DNA from: SB15 sp964639245
GTDB taxonomy: Bacteria; Chloroflexota; Anaerolineae; Aggregatilineales; J027
Direction of reading: 5' to 3'
NCBI GenBank assembly: GCA_964639245.1
Contig: CAZXCU010000008.1
Coordinates: forward strand, 186,001 to 250,000
Length of the DNA: 64,000 bases
Shown here piece after piece: positions 33,330 through 41,707 of the stretch (the stretch's first letter is position 1; each line of letters begins with the position of its first letter). The translations under genes and the position numbers were made by a program. The notes beneath the pieces were generated by a model. The model had not been told where the DNA came from. It did no database searches and was given only the letters and a program-made list of their open reading frames with translations.

Positions 33330-33454
33330 AACTTACCTTACGCAGAATGGCGTTTTGGGGCATTTTTTGACCCCACCCTGCCTTTGGCTTCCCTCTCCAA
33401 AGCATTGGGGAGGGATTGAGGGTGGGGATTTTCCCGCATTGTGTAAGGGAAGTT
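33330..33454. mobile_element. 125 bp MITE-like element, family B
   Basis: The left end AACTTACCTTACGCAGAATG and right end CATTGTGTAAGGGAAGTT form an inverted repeat with few mismatches. The 3 bp direct repeat ATT flanks it (33327-33329 and 33455-33457). Inside is a copy of the GC-rich hairpin (CCCTCTCCAAAGC, then GGGGAGGG). The ends match the element at 20604-20791. It is inserted at the 3' end of the small reading frame at 33338-33628. Confidence 0.65.
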
Positions 33455-33628
33455 ATTAAACTGCATGAAACGCATATGCCAAAAACATCCCTTTGTTGTA
33501 CCCAAATAGCCGTAAGAAATCAATTGGTCATGTTGTTCAATCCACCCTTTATCCGCTGCAATCTTGTGCTTTTTTTCCATGACCCACTCCGTTTGGTTTT
33601 CAACATTTGGGTTTGCAATTTGTTTCAA
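33338..33628 (-). CDS. Small hypothetical reading frame disrupted at its end by a MITE
   Basis: The first 60 or so residues (MKQIANPNVENQTEWVMEKK..., then DKGWIEQHDQLISYGYLG) look like real protein, with charged helices and aromatic turns. The last 30 residues are encoded by the inserted element and are probably not native. If the element is removed, the frame would end a few codons after MQFN. No family is recognised. The rest of the gene-free space, 33009-33329 and 33629-33695, shows only the terpene synthase promoter side and the ribosome site for the next gene. Confidence 0.3.
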   Translation of the reverse strand: MKQIANPNVENQTEWVMEKKHKIAADKGWIEQHDQLISYGYLGTTKGCFWHMRFMQFNNFPYTMRENPHPQSLPNALEREAKGRVGSKNAPKRHSA

Positions 33629-33695
33629 AAGAAGTTATCCTCATAGGCAGTGGCCTATACCACTCTAGGCCAATTAACTTTTTTAGGAGAGTCTT

Positions 33696-35453
33696 ATGAA
33701 ACGTCTATTTTTTGTCGCCCTAGCGCTCCTGCTAGCGGTTACGGCCTTGGGGATTTCTGCCCGTCCTTCCCAAGCGCAAGATGCCCCTGCTGGTACATTT
33801 TTTGGAACATGGCCTTACAAACCCCTGCCGGATCACAACCTGAATGGCTTTGCAGCCAACGGCCCCAATGACAATTTAGGGGTGGTTTTCCGTCAGATGG
33901 TCGAAATGCCCGCCGCGTTTTATATGTTTGCCACGGGCGAATATATGCCGATGCTGGCGGAATCGTGGGGTTTTACCGAAGACAATACCGCCTATGAATT
34001 AAAAATTAATGCCGAAGCAATGTGGAGCGATGGCAGCCCCATTACCGCCGATGATGTGCTGGCGACTTATGCCATTGGGCGTATCATGGGTTGGACTCAG
34101 TTTAACTATGTTGCCACCGTCGAAAAAGTCGATGATAAAACCGTTCGCTTTGTGTTTAGCGGTGATCCTTCCTACTTGGCGGAACGCCTAATTTTGAAAG
34201 AATACATTGTTGCCGCCGCCACCTATGCAGATCTGGCAGCCAAAGCCACCGCTTTGTATGACAGTGGCGCAACCAATGACAGCGAAGAATGGACAGCGCT
34301 CCGTACTGAAATTACCGAATTCCGCCCCGAACAATTGCTGGCAAGCGGCCCCTATACCTATACCCTTGATGATGTCAGTGACAGCTACATGACCCTGCGT
34401 TGGCAGCCCAACAGCCTGTTCTCCTCAACCGTCAATTTTGGTGAAATTCGCCTGTGGGCGGGCGAAACCGAAGCCACCACCCCGTTGGTGCTGGATGGTT
34501 CGATTGCATGGTCAACCAATGTGTATCCCGCCACCACCCAACAAGCCTTTTTGGATGCGGGTTTGCGGATGATTGCCACCCCACGCACTTACGGCCCGGC
34601 GCTGCTGTTCAACCACGCCAAAGCCCCGTGGAATATTAAGGAAGTTCGTCAGGCAGTGGCGCTGGTGATTAACCGTGAAGAAAATGCCTTCCTGACCAAC
34701 GGCTTCGGCGCGATTCCCACCGAATATATGGCGGGGATTTTGGATCCATTTGTGCCGCAACTGCTCAATCAAGAAGACATTGATGCGCTTGACCGCTACG
34801 AATATGACACTGACCGTGCCGCAGCCCTCTTGGAAAGCGTCGGGTTTAGCAAAAATGATGATGGCAAATGGGTCGATGCCGACGGTAACGTTGTGACCGC
34901 CGAATACACCTTCCCCGCCGACTTTGCGGACTTCTCCGCCGCTTCCCAACACGCGATTGAACAGTTGAATTCGTTTGGTTTTGATGTGTCTGCCCGCGCC
35001 CTGCCGTGGCAAGAATCCCGCGATAATGTGTTTGCGGGTACATTTGACCTCTCCATCTGGAGTTGGGGTTCTGGTACACCTTTCTCTGCCAGTCACTTTG
35101 CCAACCCCGTCCGCCGTTTCAACTATATTGGCTTGGGCGATGGTCGTCCCGGTATGGATTTCCAGATGGAATTTGAATACAACGGTGAACAAATCAATTT
35201 GAATGATTTGATTACCGCTTCGAGCGCAGGGTTGGACTTGGAAGCCCAACGCGCTGTCGCCGGACAGATTGCCAAAATCTACAACGACCTGATGATTTAC
35301 ATTCCCTTGAATGTCCTCGTCAGCATCGAACCGTGGAACGAAAGCCTGATTGCCGGCGCACCGGAAGATGGCGACCCGATTTTGCAAAACCCCAGCACCG
35401 ACCACTTTGTGTTGTGGTACTTGCTGAACGGGATGCTCTCTCCCGCTAGCTAA
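33696..35453 (+). CDS. Peptide-type ABC transporter substrate-binding protein (SBP_bac_5)
   Basis: A 585-residue exported binding protein with a signal peptide (1-25, ending SQAQ). Family segments are MLAESWGFTEDNTAYELKIN, AMWSDGSPITADDVLATYAI, LFNHAKAPWNIKEVRQAVAL, YDTDRAAALLESVGFSKNDDGKWVDADGN and the late YIPLNVLVSIEPWN. It should bind an oligopeptide or a murein peptide and pass it to the permeases downstream. It is the first gene of a long operon (33.7-42.8 kb) that ends with peptidoglycan-active hydrolases, which favours a cell-wall-derived ligand. The leader has TTAGGAGAG before the ATG. Confidence 0.88.
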   Translation: MKRLFFVALALLLAVTALGISARPSQAQDAPAGTFFGTWPYKPLPDHNLNGFAANGPNDNLGVVFRQMVEMPAAFYMFATGEYMPMLAESWGFTEDNTAYELKINAEAMWSDGSPITADDVLATYAIGRIMGWTQFNYVATVEKVDDKTVRFVFSGDPSYLAERLILKEYIVAAATYADLAAKATALYDSGATNDSEEWTALRTEITEFRPEQLLASGPYTYTLDDVSDSYMTLRWQPNSLFSSTVNFGEIRLWAGETEATTPLVLDGSIAWSTNVYPATTQQAFLDAGLRMIATPRTYGPALLFNHAKAPWNIKEVRQAVALVINREENAFLTNGFGAIPTEYMAGILDPFVPQLLNQEDIDALDRYEYDTDRAAALLESVGFSKNDDGKWVDADGNVVTAEYTFPADFADFSAASQHAIEQLNSFGFDVSARALPWQESRDNVFAGTFDLSIWSWGSGTPFSASHFANPVRRFNYIGLGDGRPGMDFQMEFEYNGEQINLNDLITASSAGLDLEAQRAVAGQIAKIYNDLMIYIPLNVLVSIEPWNESLIAGAPEDGDPILQNPSTDHFVLWYLLNGMLSPAS

Positions 35454-35466
35454 CCTACCTCTTTTG

Positions 35467-35503
35467 CCTACCCCTCTTCTATTTTGAGAGGGGTAGGTTC
35501 TTC
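35467..35503 (+). terminator. Hairpin terminator or processing site after the binding protein
   Basis: CCTACCCCTC at 35467-35476 pairs with GAGGGGTAGG at 35488-35497, followed by TTCTTCC. As in the sugar operon, it separates the binding-protein gene from the permeases. Confidence 0.6.
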
Positions 35504-35532
35504 CCCGTACTTAGGCTTCATTTGAGGATTGG

Positions 35533-36564
35533 ATGTTGGATACCCTAAAACGCCTCTGGCAGAGTTATATTTTTCGAGTAGTTTTACAGGGCTTATTAAC
35601 GATTTGGCTTGTGACCACCGCGACTTTTTTCATGATTCGGGAAATGCCGGGCAATCCCTACGATATTAAAGTTTTTGAACTCATGCGGGTGCAGAATATC
35701 TCGATGGAACAAGCCGAAAGCCAAGCGGCGGGGTTGTTCGACTTTGACCCCGACGAACCCAGTTATATCCAGTACCTTGAGTATATGGGAAAACTTCTGC
35801 GGGGGAATATGGGGCAGTCCATCACCTCTGGCGGCACATATGTGACCGACCAGATTTTGCGTTACCTGCCGTGGACATTGTTCAGCGTGGGAACATCGCT
35901 GCTGGTGAGTTTCACCGTGGGGATTTTCGCGGGGATGGCGATGGCCTATTGGCGCGGCGGGGTGCTGGACAATGTGCTGACTGCCTTTTCCTCTATCATG
36001 TATGGCATCCCCGATTTTCTAATCGCGCTGCTGCTCATCCTGATTGCGGGGGTGCAGTTGGGTTGGTTTCAGGTGGGGGATGTGCTGGGTGGGGCTGACC
36101 CGGAAATTGAACCTGGTTTTACGTTTGAATATATGCAAACCCTCTTTCAACATGCCGCGCTGCCCATGCTGACCTATATTTTAACCTCGGTGGGTGGGTG
36201 GATTCTGACCATGAAAAGCAGCACAATTTCGACCTTGGGCGAAGATTTCATCACGGTTGCCCATGCACGCGGGTTGAGTGAACGGCGTATTTTAACCACC
36301 TATGTAGGCCGTAACGCGATGCTGCCACTTGTCACCCGGCTCGCCATTAGCATTGGTTTTGTGGTGGGGGGGTCGGTCATTGTGGAAACAATTTTCCTCT
36401 ATCCCGGTTTGGGACGGCTTTTGGCAGATGCTATCCGTTTCCGCGATTACACCACCATGCAGGGGGTGTTTCTGGTGATTGCGTTTTCGGTGGTGTTTTC
36501 TAATATTCTGGCGGATTTGGCCTATGGCTTCTTGGATCCCCGTGTGCGGCTGGAGAAAAAATAA
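35533..36564 (+). CDS. Peptide-type ABC transporter permease (DppB-like)
   Basis: A 343-residue permease of the BPD_transp_1 family. It has the N-terminal helix with FMIREMPGNPYD typical of DppB/OppB, five further helices, and the cytoplasmic EAA-like loop DFITVAHARGLSERRILTTYVGRNAMLPLVT. It forms the membrane channel together with the next gene product. The adjacent genes follow closely in the same direction. Confidence 0.9.
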   Translation: MLDTLKRLWQSYIFRVVLQGLLTIWLVTTATFFMIREMPGNPYDIKVFELMRVQNISMEQAESQAAGLFDFDPDEPSYIQYLEYMGKLLRGNMGQSITSGGTYVTDQILRYLPWTLFSVGTSLLVSFTVGIFAGMAMAYWRGGVLDNVLTAFSSIMYGIPDFLIALLLILIAGVQLGWFQVGDVLGGADPEIEPGFTFEYMQTLFQHAALPMLTYILTSVGGWILTMKSSTISTLGEDFITVAHARGLSERRILTTYVGRNAMLPLVTRLAISIGFVVGGSVIVETIFLYPGLGRLLADAIRFRDYTTMQGVFLVIAFSVVFSNILADLAYGFLDPRVRLEKK

Positions 36565-36566
36565 CC

Positions 36567-37754
36567 ATGAGTGGCTTTGAAACCGTTGCTAGCACCGAAG
36601 GATTCATTATCGGGGTGCTTTGCGGCCTGATTCCATTGGGAGTCGGGGTGTATTACCGCAAATTTGCCCCCGCGCTGCTTGGCTTCATTTTTTGTATCCT
36701 CAGCGGCTTTGCCTGTGGATTTTTGGGCGGACTACCGATGATTTTGCTCACCACGGCGGTGGTCATCTCCCATGTGTATGTCGATTTTCAAGACCCCTTT
36801 ACCTCACGGGCGCGGCTGGAAGAAGTCAATTTTGATGAAACCCGTATCGCGTTTTTCATGCGGACGATGGCCTCACTCGGCAACACCATCCGGGCGGCAT
36901 CGCAGGCGCTGCTGCGGAACAAAGCCGGTTTTCTGGGCTTTTTAGGGGTGACATTTTTCTTTGTGATGACCGTGTTTGGTCCATTGTTCATTGAATATGA
37001 GGGCGAAACCCGTTTTGACCGCCGTGTGCCGGGCAAATTGACCCTGTTGCAAGGCCCTTCGGAGGAACACCCCTTGGGCTTGGATTGGAAAGGCCGTTCG
37101 GTACTTTCGCAGATTGTCTACGGCGGGCAAAAGTTGATTATCACCTCTGTGCAAGCGGGGGTTTTCTCCACGGTACTTGCGGTGGGGGTGGGCGCACTCG
37201 CTGCGCTGGTCGGCGGTTGGCTTGACCAGATACTTTCCGCCATTGCCAATTTCATTTTGACGATTCCCCAATTTCCCTTGCTCCTTGTGCTGACCAGTAT
37301 TTTGACCTTTGATAACCGGATTTATCTGGCGCTGCTGCTGGCGGCCTTGAGTTGGCCTGTCCTCATGCGGGCGGTGCGGGCGCAGGTGTTGAGTCTGCGC
37401 GAACGGGATTATGTGCAAGCCGCCTTCGCGCTGGATTTGGGTTTGTTTCATATCATCACCCGCGAAGTGCTGCCCAACCTCATCAGTTACATCATGGTCA
37501 ACATGATTTTCTCCATTCGCACCGCCATGTATTCGATGGTCGGGCTGGTGTTTTTGGGGCTAGTCCCGTTGGAAGAACCCGATTGGGGCGTGATGATTTT
37601 TAACGGCAGGCAGCAGGGCGTGATTTTTAGCACCGACGCAGCGAGTATGCTGATTTCGCCCATCTTGGCGATTGCGTTGTTTCAACTCTCGCTGGTGTTG
37701 TTCACCCGTTCGCTGGAAGAAATTTTCAACCCGCGTTTAAGGTCGGGGGTTTAA
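36567..37754 (+). CDS. Peptide-type ABC transporter permease (DppC-like) with N-terminal extension
   Basis: A 395-residue permease. The C-terminal 290 residues are a normal DppC/OppC unit, with NKAGFLGFLGVTFFFVM, the HPLGLDWKGRSVLSQIVYGGQ motif and the EAA loop YVQAAFALDLGLFHIITREVLPN. The first 100 residues are unusual: three extra hydrophobic helices (FIIGVLCGLIPLGVGVYY, LLGFIFCILSGFACGFL, PMILLTTAVVISHVYVDF) before the standard domain. It starts 2 bases after the dppB-like stop. Confidence 0.88.
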   Translation: MSGFETVASTEGFIIGVLCGLIPLGVGVYYRKFAPALLGFIFCILSGFACGFLGGLPMILLTTAVVISHVYVDFQDPFTSRARLEEVNFDETRIAFFMRTMASLGNTIRAASQALLRNKAGFLGFLGVTFFFVMTVFGPLFIEYEGETRFDRRVPGKLTLLQGPSEEHPLGLDWKGRSVLSQIVYGGQKLIITSVQAGVFSTVLAVGVGALAALVGGWLDQILSAIANFILTIPQFPLLLVLTSILTFDNRIYLALLLAALSWPVLMRAVRAQVLSLRERDYVQAAFALDLGLFHIITREVLPNLISYIMVNMIFSIRTAMYSMVGLVFLGLVPLEEPDWGVMIFNGRQQGVIFSTDAASMLISPILAIALFQLSLVLFTRSLEEIFNPRLRSGV

Positions 37755-37767
37755 ACCCCACCCTTCT

Positions 37768-37796
37768 TCCCTCCCCGCCAGCAAGGAGGGATTTTT
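37768..37796 (+). terminator. Weak terminator-like hairpin
   Basis: TCCCTCC at 37768-37774 pairs with GGAGGGA at 37785-37791, followed by TTTTT. It lies between the DppC-like permease and the ATPase genes. Confidence 0.5.
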
Positions 37797-37803
37797 CTAC
37801 GCT

Positions 37804-37829
37804 CCCTTTCCCTGTTTACGGGGAAAGGG
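37804..37829. repeat. GC-rich hairpin repeat
   Basis: CCCTTTCCC at 37804-37812 pairs with GGGAAAGGG at 37821-37829, next to the terminator-like hairpin before it. It is a member of the dispersed hairpin family. Confidence 0.6.
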
Positions 37830-37862
37830 TTGGGGATAGGGGTCAGATTAATAAGGATTTTT

Positions 37863-38873
37863 ATGAAAAAAGTGGTGTTAAGTGTCCAAGATTATTCCGT
37901 TAGCTACCGCACGCCACGCGGGTGGCTCAAGGCGGTGAACCATGTGTCTTTTGATTTGCACGAAGGCGAATCGCTGGCCTTGATTGGTGAAAGCGGCTGT
38001 GGCAAGTCCACCCTCAATCTGGGGTTGATGCGTTTGCTGCCGAGTAATGCCAAAGTCGAGGGCCAGATTCTCTACAATTACCGTGAGGGCGGAACGGAAG
38101 ATGTGCTGCGGTTCGGGACAAACGCGCTGCGGCGCTTTCGCTGGTCGGAATGTGCGATGGTTTTTCAAGCTGCCCAAAATTCCCTGAATCCGGTCATTCG
38201 TATTCGGGATATGTTTTACGATACGGCGGCGGCGCATGGCATCACCCATCGGCGCGAAGTGCAGGAACGGGCAATGGATTTGTTTTTCAAAGTCCGTCTT
38301 GACCCCGAACGGGTGTTTAATGCCTATCCACACCAGTTAAGCGGCGGGATGCGCCAACGGGTGCTGATTGCGCTCTCGCTGCTGCTGAATCCGCAGGTAT
38401 TGATTCTGGATGAACCAACGACAGCGCTCGATATTTTGACCCAGCGCAGCATTCTGGATGTGATTGCCCGCATCCGCAGCGAATTTAATTTCAGCATTAT
38501 TTTTATTAGCCACGACCTAGCGATTGCGGCGGAAATTGCCGATACGGTTGCCACCATGTACGCGGGTGAAATTGTGGAAATGGGGCCGGTCAATGAGATT
38601 TTTTATGCCCCACGCCATGCCTACACTTTGGGATTGATGCAGGCCTCCCCCCGCCTCAGCACCGGACGCGAAGAATTGACCAGCATCCCCGGCAGCCCTC
38701 CAGATTTAATTGCTCCGCCGACAGGCTGTAAATTTCATGAACGGTGCAGTTTTGCCACCGCCGAATGTCGGGAGATTCCGCCCCAATTGGTGGAAGCGGC
38801 AGAAAATCATGTGGTGGCCTGTTACCATGCCGATGCAGTGTTAGCGGAGAGTCGCCATGCCGCCCTTGATTGA
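37863..38873 (+). CDS. Peptide-type ABC transporter ATPase (DppD-like)
   Basis: A 336-residue ATPase with Walker A GESGCGKST, the signature LSGGMRQRV, Walker B VLILDEPTTALD and an H-loop His in ISHDLAIA. The C-terminal oligopeptide_HPY domain has the Cys-containing motif CKFHERCSFATAECR, which binds an Fe-S cluster in studied DppD/DppF relatives. ATG 37863 follows AAGGA. It overlaps the next ATPase gene by 17 bases. Confidence 0.93.
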   Translation: MKKVVLSVQDYSVSYRTPRGWLKAVNHVSFDLHEGESLALIGESGCGKSTLNLGLMRLLPSNAKVEGQILYNYREGGTEDVLRFGTNALRRFRWSECAMVFQAAQNSLNPVIRIRDMFYDTAAAHGITHRREVQERAMDLFFKVRLDPERVFNAYPHQLSGGMRQRVLIALSLLLNPQVLILDEPTTALDILTQRSILDVIARIRSEFNFSIIFISHDLAIAAEIADTVATMYAGEIVEMGPVNEIFYAPRHAYTLGLMQASPRLSTGREELTSIPGSPPDLIAPPTGCKFHERCSFATAECREIPPQLVEAAENHVVACYHADAVLAESRHAALD

Positions 38874-39861
38874 AGTCGCCAATTTGTATAAAACCTTCAA
38901 ACAGGGCAGCACCTTGATTCCGGTGTTGCAGGACATCAATTTCAGCATCAATCCGGGCGAGATTATCTGTTTGGTGGGGGAAAGCGGCTGTGGCAAAACC
39001 ACCACAGGCAAAATTATCACAGGGCTGCTTGAACCGACCTCCGGCACCTTTAATTATGAAGGGAAGCCCGTTAGCAGTTTAAGAGGGCGTGACCTCAAAA
39101 CTTTTCGGCGCGATGTGCAGATTGTTCACCAAGACCCCTTTTCCTCGCTCAATCCCGCGCATACCATCGGGCAAATCCTGAGTTTTCCCCTTAAGCGACA
39201 CAAAATGGTTGCGGATAGAGCCGCGCTGCGTCGGCGCATCTGGGAACTGCTCACGCTGGTCGATTTGACCCCGCCCGGTGATATTGTGAATAAATTCCCT
39301 CACCAACTCAGCGGCGGACAGCGCCAACGGGTGAGCGTGGCACGGGCGCTGACGGTGAATCCGCGTTTGATTGTGGCAGATGAAGCGGTCAGCATGGTGG
39401 ATGTCAGTATCCGCGTCAGTATTTTAAAAACCCTGCTGCGTTTGCGGGATGAATTTGGGATTGCGATTGTGTTCATCACTCACGATTTAGCCGTTGCCAA
39501 ATATTTCGCATGGGATGGCAAAATCGCGGTCATGTATCTGGGGCGGATTGTCGAATTTGGCAGCACGCCAGAAGTGATTGATAACCCGCAGCATCCCTAC
39601 ACCCGCGCTTTGATTGCCGCGATTCCCGAAGCCGACCCGGATATTACCCGTCACAAGGAACGTTTGCGGTTGCGCGGTGAAGATATTCCGAGTTTGCTGC
39701 GTCTGCCGCCGGGCTGTGCTTTTCATCCACGCTGCCCATTTTTCATTGAAGGCGTGTGTGATGCCAAAGTGCCTGAATTACGACTCATCCATAACGGCAC
39801 GCAGCAGGTCGCCTGTATTCCTATCACCGAAGGGCAGGAGCTTTCCCTGTACCATGCCTAG
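38857..39861 (+). CDS. Peptide-type ABC transporter ATPase (DppF-like)
   Basis: A 334-residue ATPase partner of the preceding one. It has Walker A GESGCGKTT, signature LSGGQRQRV and H-loop THDLAVAK. The usual Walker B EPVS is DEAVSMVD, as in many DppF proteins. The C-terminal CAFHPRCPFFIEGVC motif matches the HPY domain. With DppD it powers uptake through the two permeases. It ends 8 bases into the small membrane-protein gene. Confidence 0.92.
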   Translation: MPPLIEVANLYKTFKQGSTLIPVLQDINFSINPGEIICLVGESGCGKTTTGKIITGLLEPTSGTFNYEGKPVSSLRGRDLKTFRRDVQIVHQDPFSSLNPAHTIGQILSFPLKRHKMVADRAALRRRIWELLTLVDLTPPGDIVNKFPHQLSGGQRQRVSVARALTVNPRLIVADEAVSMVDVSIRVSILKTLLRLRDEFGIAIVFITHDLAVAKYFAWDGKIAVMYLGRIVEFGSTPEVIDNPQHPYTRALIAAIPEADPDITRHKERLRLRGEDIPSLLRLPPGCAFHPRCPFFIEGVCDAKVPELRLIHNGTQQVACIPITEGQELSLYHA

Positions 39862-40057
39862 CGATTCGCCCCTGCAAGCCTTTGTGCGTGTTTTTTTAGG
39901 TTTCGGCCTGTTCATGCTGGTATGCAGCGCGGTGATGCTGCCTTTTCTGGAACGGGACAGCGCCGAATTTGTCCTGAGCGTGTGCAATATGGCGATTGGG
40001 GGCGTGCTGGTGCTGGTGGTGGTGATTTTTGTGCGCTTTTTTCGTCCACCGGAATAA
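39854..40057 (+). CDS. Small two-helix membrane protein
   Basis: A 67-residue protein with two hydrophobic helices (FVRVFLGFGLFMLVCSAVMLPFL and SVCNMAIGGVLVLVVVIFVRFF) and a short loop. The ATG lies inside the end of the dppF-like gene, so it is translationally coupled. It has no recognised family; it may be an accessory to the transporter, or an unrelated small membrane protein. Confidence 0.55.
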   Translation: MPSDSPLQAFVRVFLGFGLFMLVCSAVMLPFLERDSAEFVLSVCNMAIGGVLVLVVVIFVRFFRPPE

Positions 40058-40077
40058 TTTTATCCCTCACCCCCTAG

Positions 40078-40140
40078 CCCCCTCTCCCACGAAGGTAGAG
40101 GGGGAACAAATAACCCCTTCTCCCTTTATGGGGGAAGGGG
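40078..40140. repeat. Two adjacent GC-rich hairpin repeats
   Basis: CCCCCTCT at 40078-40085 pairs with AGAGGGGG at 40097-40104, and CCCCTTCTCCC at 40114-40124 pairs with GGGGGAAGGGG at 40130-40140. They fill the 120 bp between the small membrane gene and the NagZ-like gene. Confidence 0.7.
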
Positions 40141-40177
40141 CAGGGGATGGGGGTTTCACTTAATGAAGGAACACAAC

Positions 40178-41701
40178 ATGAATCTCGAACAAAAAATCGG
40201 GCAAATGCTGATGGTGGGCTTTGATGGCTACACCGCCCCCGATTATATTTTAGACTGGCTGGCACAGGGCAAAATTAGCGGCGTGATTTTGTTTGCGCGG
40301 AATGTCCAGACCCCTGAACAAGTTGCTAGGCTGACTCAATCCTTGCATCAGGCCGCAAAAACCCCGATTTTAATTTCGATTGATCAAGAAGGCGGAACGG
40401 TTGCCCGTTTGCGAAGCGGCTTTACCGAAAGTCCCGGCGCGATGGCATTGGCGGCGGGCGGGTCAGAAGAGATGGCAGAGGCAATGGCGGCGGTGTTGGC
40501 GGCGGAAATGCGGGCCTTGGGCATCAATTGGGATTACGCGCCAGTGGTGGACATCACCCATGACACCCGCAATTCCAGTGTGGGGACGCGCTCATTAGGG
40601 ACAGATGCCGCGTTGGTCAGCCGATTAGCGGTGGCACAGGTGCGCGGCTATCAAAAAATGGGTGTGGCAGCGTGTGCCAAACATTTTCCCGGACTCGGCA
40701 ATACTCCCGTAGACACCCATCACGCGCTGGCGGTGATTAGCGAACCCGTCGATTACCTCTATGAGCATGACCTGATCCCTTTCCGCGCCACTGTCGAAGC
40801 AGGCATTGATTCGGTGATGGTCTGCCATGTTAAATTTGCCGCGCTCGATTCGGAATATCCCGCGACGCTTTCGCCAGCAGTCACCACCCGTCTTTTGCGG
40901 GATGAAATCGGCTTCACCGGACTCGCTACCACCGATTGTATGGAAATGAAGGCAATTGCTGGCAATTACGGCGCGGGCGAATCGGCGGTGCTGTCGGCAT
41001 TGGCAGGCATGGACATGATTTTGTTCTCCCATACGCGCAGGATGCAGGAAGAAGTTTACGCGGCTCTGTTAGACGCGGCAAAATCGGGGCGCTTGCCTAT
41101 GAGTCGGGTGGATGAAGCAGTGGAACGGGTGCAAAAATTCAAAACCAGATATGCCATCACCGACGCGCCGAATCTAAATCGCATCCGCCAACCGGAACAT
41201 CTCGCCACCGCCCAAAAAGCGGCACGGGCGGGAGTCGTGTTGGTGCAAGGCGAACTCACCCCGTTAGATGTATCGCAAAAAATAGTCTTGGTCGAATTTG
41301 CCTCCGTGTTCGATTCGGATGCGTTTGGCACAGAAACCAAAACCAACTTTGGCGGGCTGCTGCGGCAATCGTTACCCCAAGTGGAGCATATCGCCTTTTA
41401 CCCGCCCGATTATGAAGGCAATGCCGTTGAAGCAGTAGAACAGGCTGATGTTTTATTATTGGCTTCGCGCAGCGCCCATCTCAACCCCAAACAACTTGAA
41501 ATCGCCAATGACTTGTTAAAGCGGGCAAAATTTTCCATTGTCCTGTGTTTGCGGAATCCGTATGACGTAGACGTGATTCAAGGCGCGGACGTGATTGTGT
41601 GTACGTGTGGTGACAGCACGCCCTCCCTGCAAGCGGCTTTGGATGCGCTGATGGGCAAATTTACCCCGTCCGGGGTGCTGCCTGTTCCGGTGCGGGTATA
41701 A
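40178..41701 (+). CDS. nagZ: GH3 beta-N-acetylhexosaminidase (NagZ-like)
   Basis: A protein of about 507 residues. The N-terminal 330 residues are a GH3 barrel: MLMVGFDGY, LISIDQEGGTVARL, KHFPGLGNTPVDTHH (catalytic His-Asp dyad loop), and GFTGLATTDCMEMKAI with the likely nucleophile Asp. A C-terminal alpha/beta domain of about 170 residues follows. NagZ releases GlcNAc from GlcNAc-anhydroMurNAc peptides during murein recycling. No signal peptide is seen, so it is likely cytoplasmic, using fragments imported by the upstream transporter. ATG 40178 follows AAGGAA; a possible start 15 bases earlier is less good. Confidence 0.82.
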   Translation: MNLEQKIGQMLMVGFDGYTAPDYILDWLAQGKISGVILFARNVQTPEQVARLTQSLHQAAKTPILISIDQEGGTVARLRSGFTESPGAMALAAGGSEEMAEAMAAVLAAEMRALGINWDYAPVVDITHDTRNSSVGTRSLGTDAALVSRLAVAQVRGYQKMGVAACAKHFPGLGNTPVDTHHALAVISEPVDYLYEHDLIPFRATVEAGIDSVMVCHVKFAALDSEYPATLSPAVTTRLLRDEIGFTGLATTDCMEMKAIAGNYGAGESAVLSALAGMDMILFSHTRRMQEEVYAALLDAAKSGRLPMSRVDEAVERVQKFKTRYAITDAPNLNRIRQPEHLATAQKAARAGVVLVQGELTPLDVSQKIVLVEFASVFDSDAFGTETKTNFGGLLRQSLPQVEHIAFYPPDYEGNAVEAVEQADVLLLASRSAHLNPKQLEIANDLLKRAKFSIVLCLRNPYDVDVIQGADVIVCTCGDSTPSLQAALDALMGKFTPSGVLPVPVRV

Positions 41702-41707
41702 AATACC

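Noticed and set aside
34512..35405. Long minus-strand reading frame of 297 residues
   Set aside because: It lies entirely inside the peptide-binding-protein gene, whose plus-strand translation matches SBP_bac_5 throughout.
39614..39853. Longer start for the small two-helix protein
   Set aside because: The extra sequence is the shadow of the dppF-like gene in another frame. The ATG at 39854 begins the hydrophobic protein.
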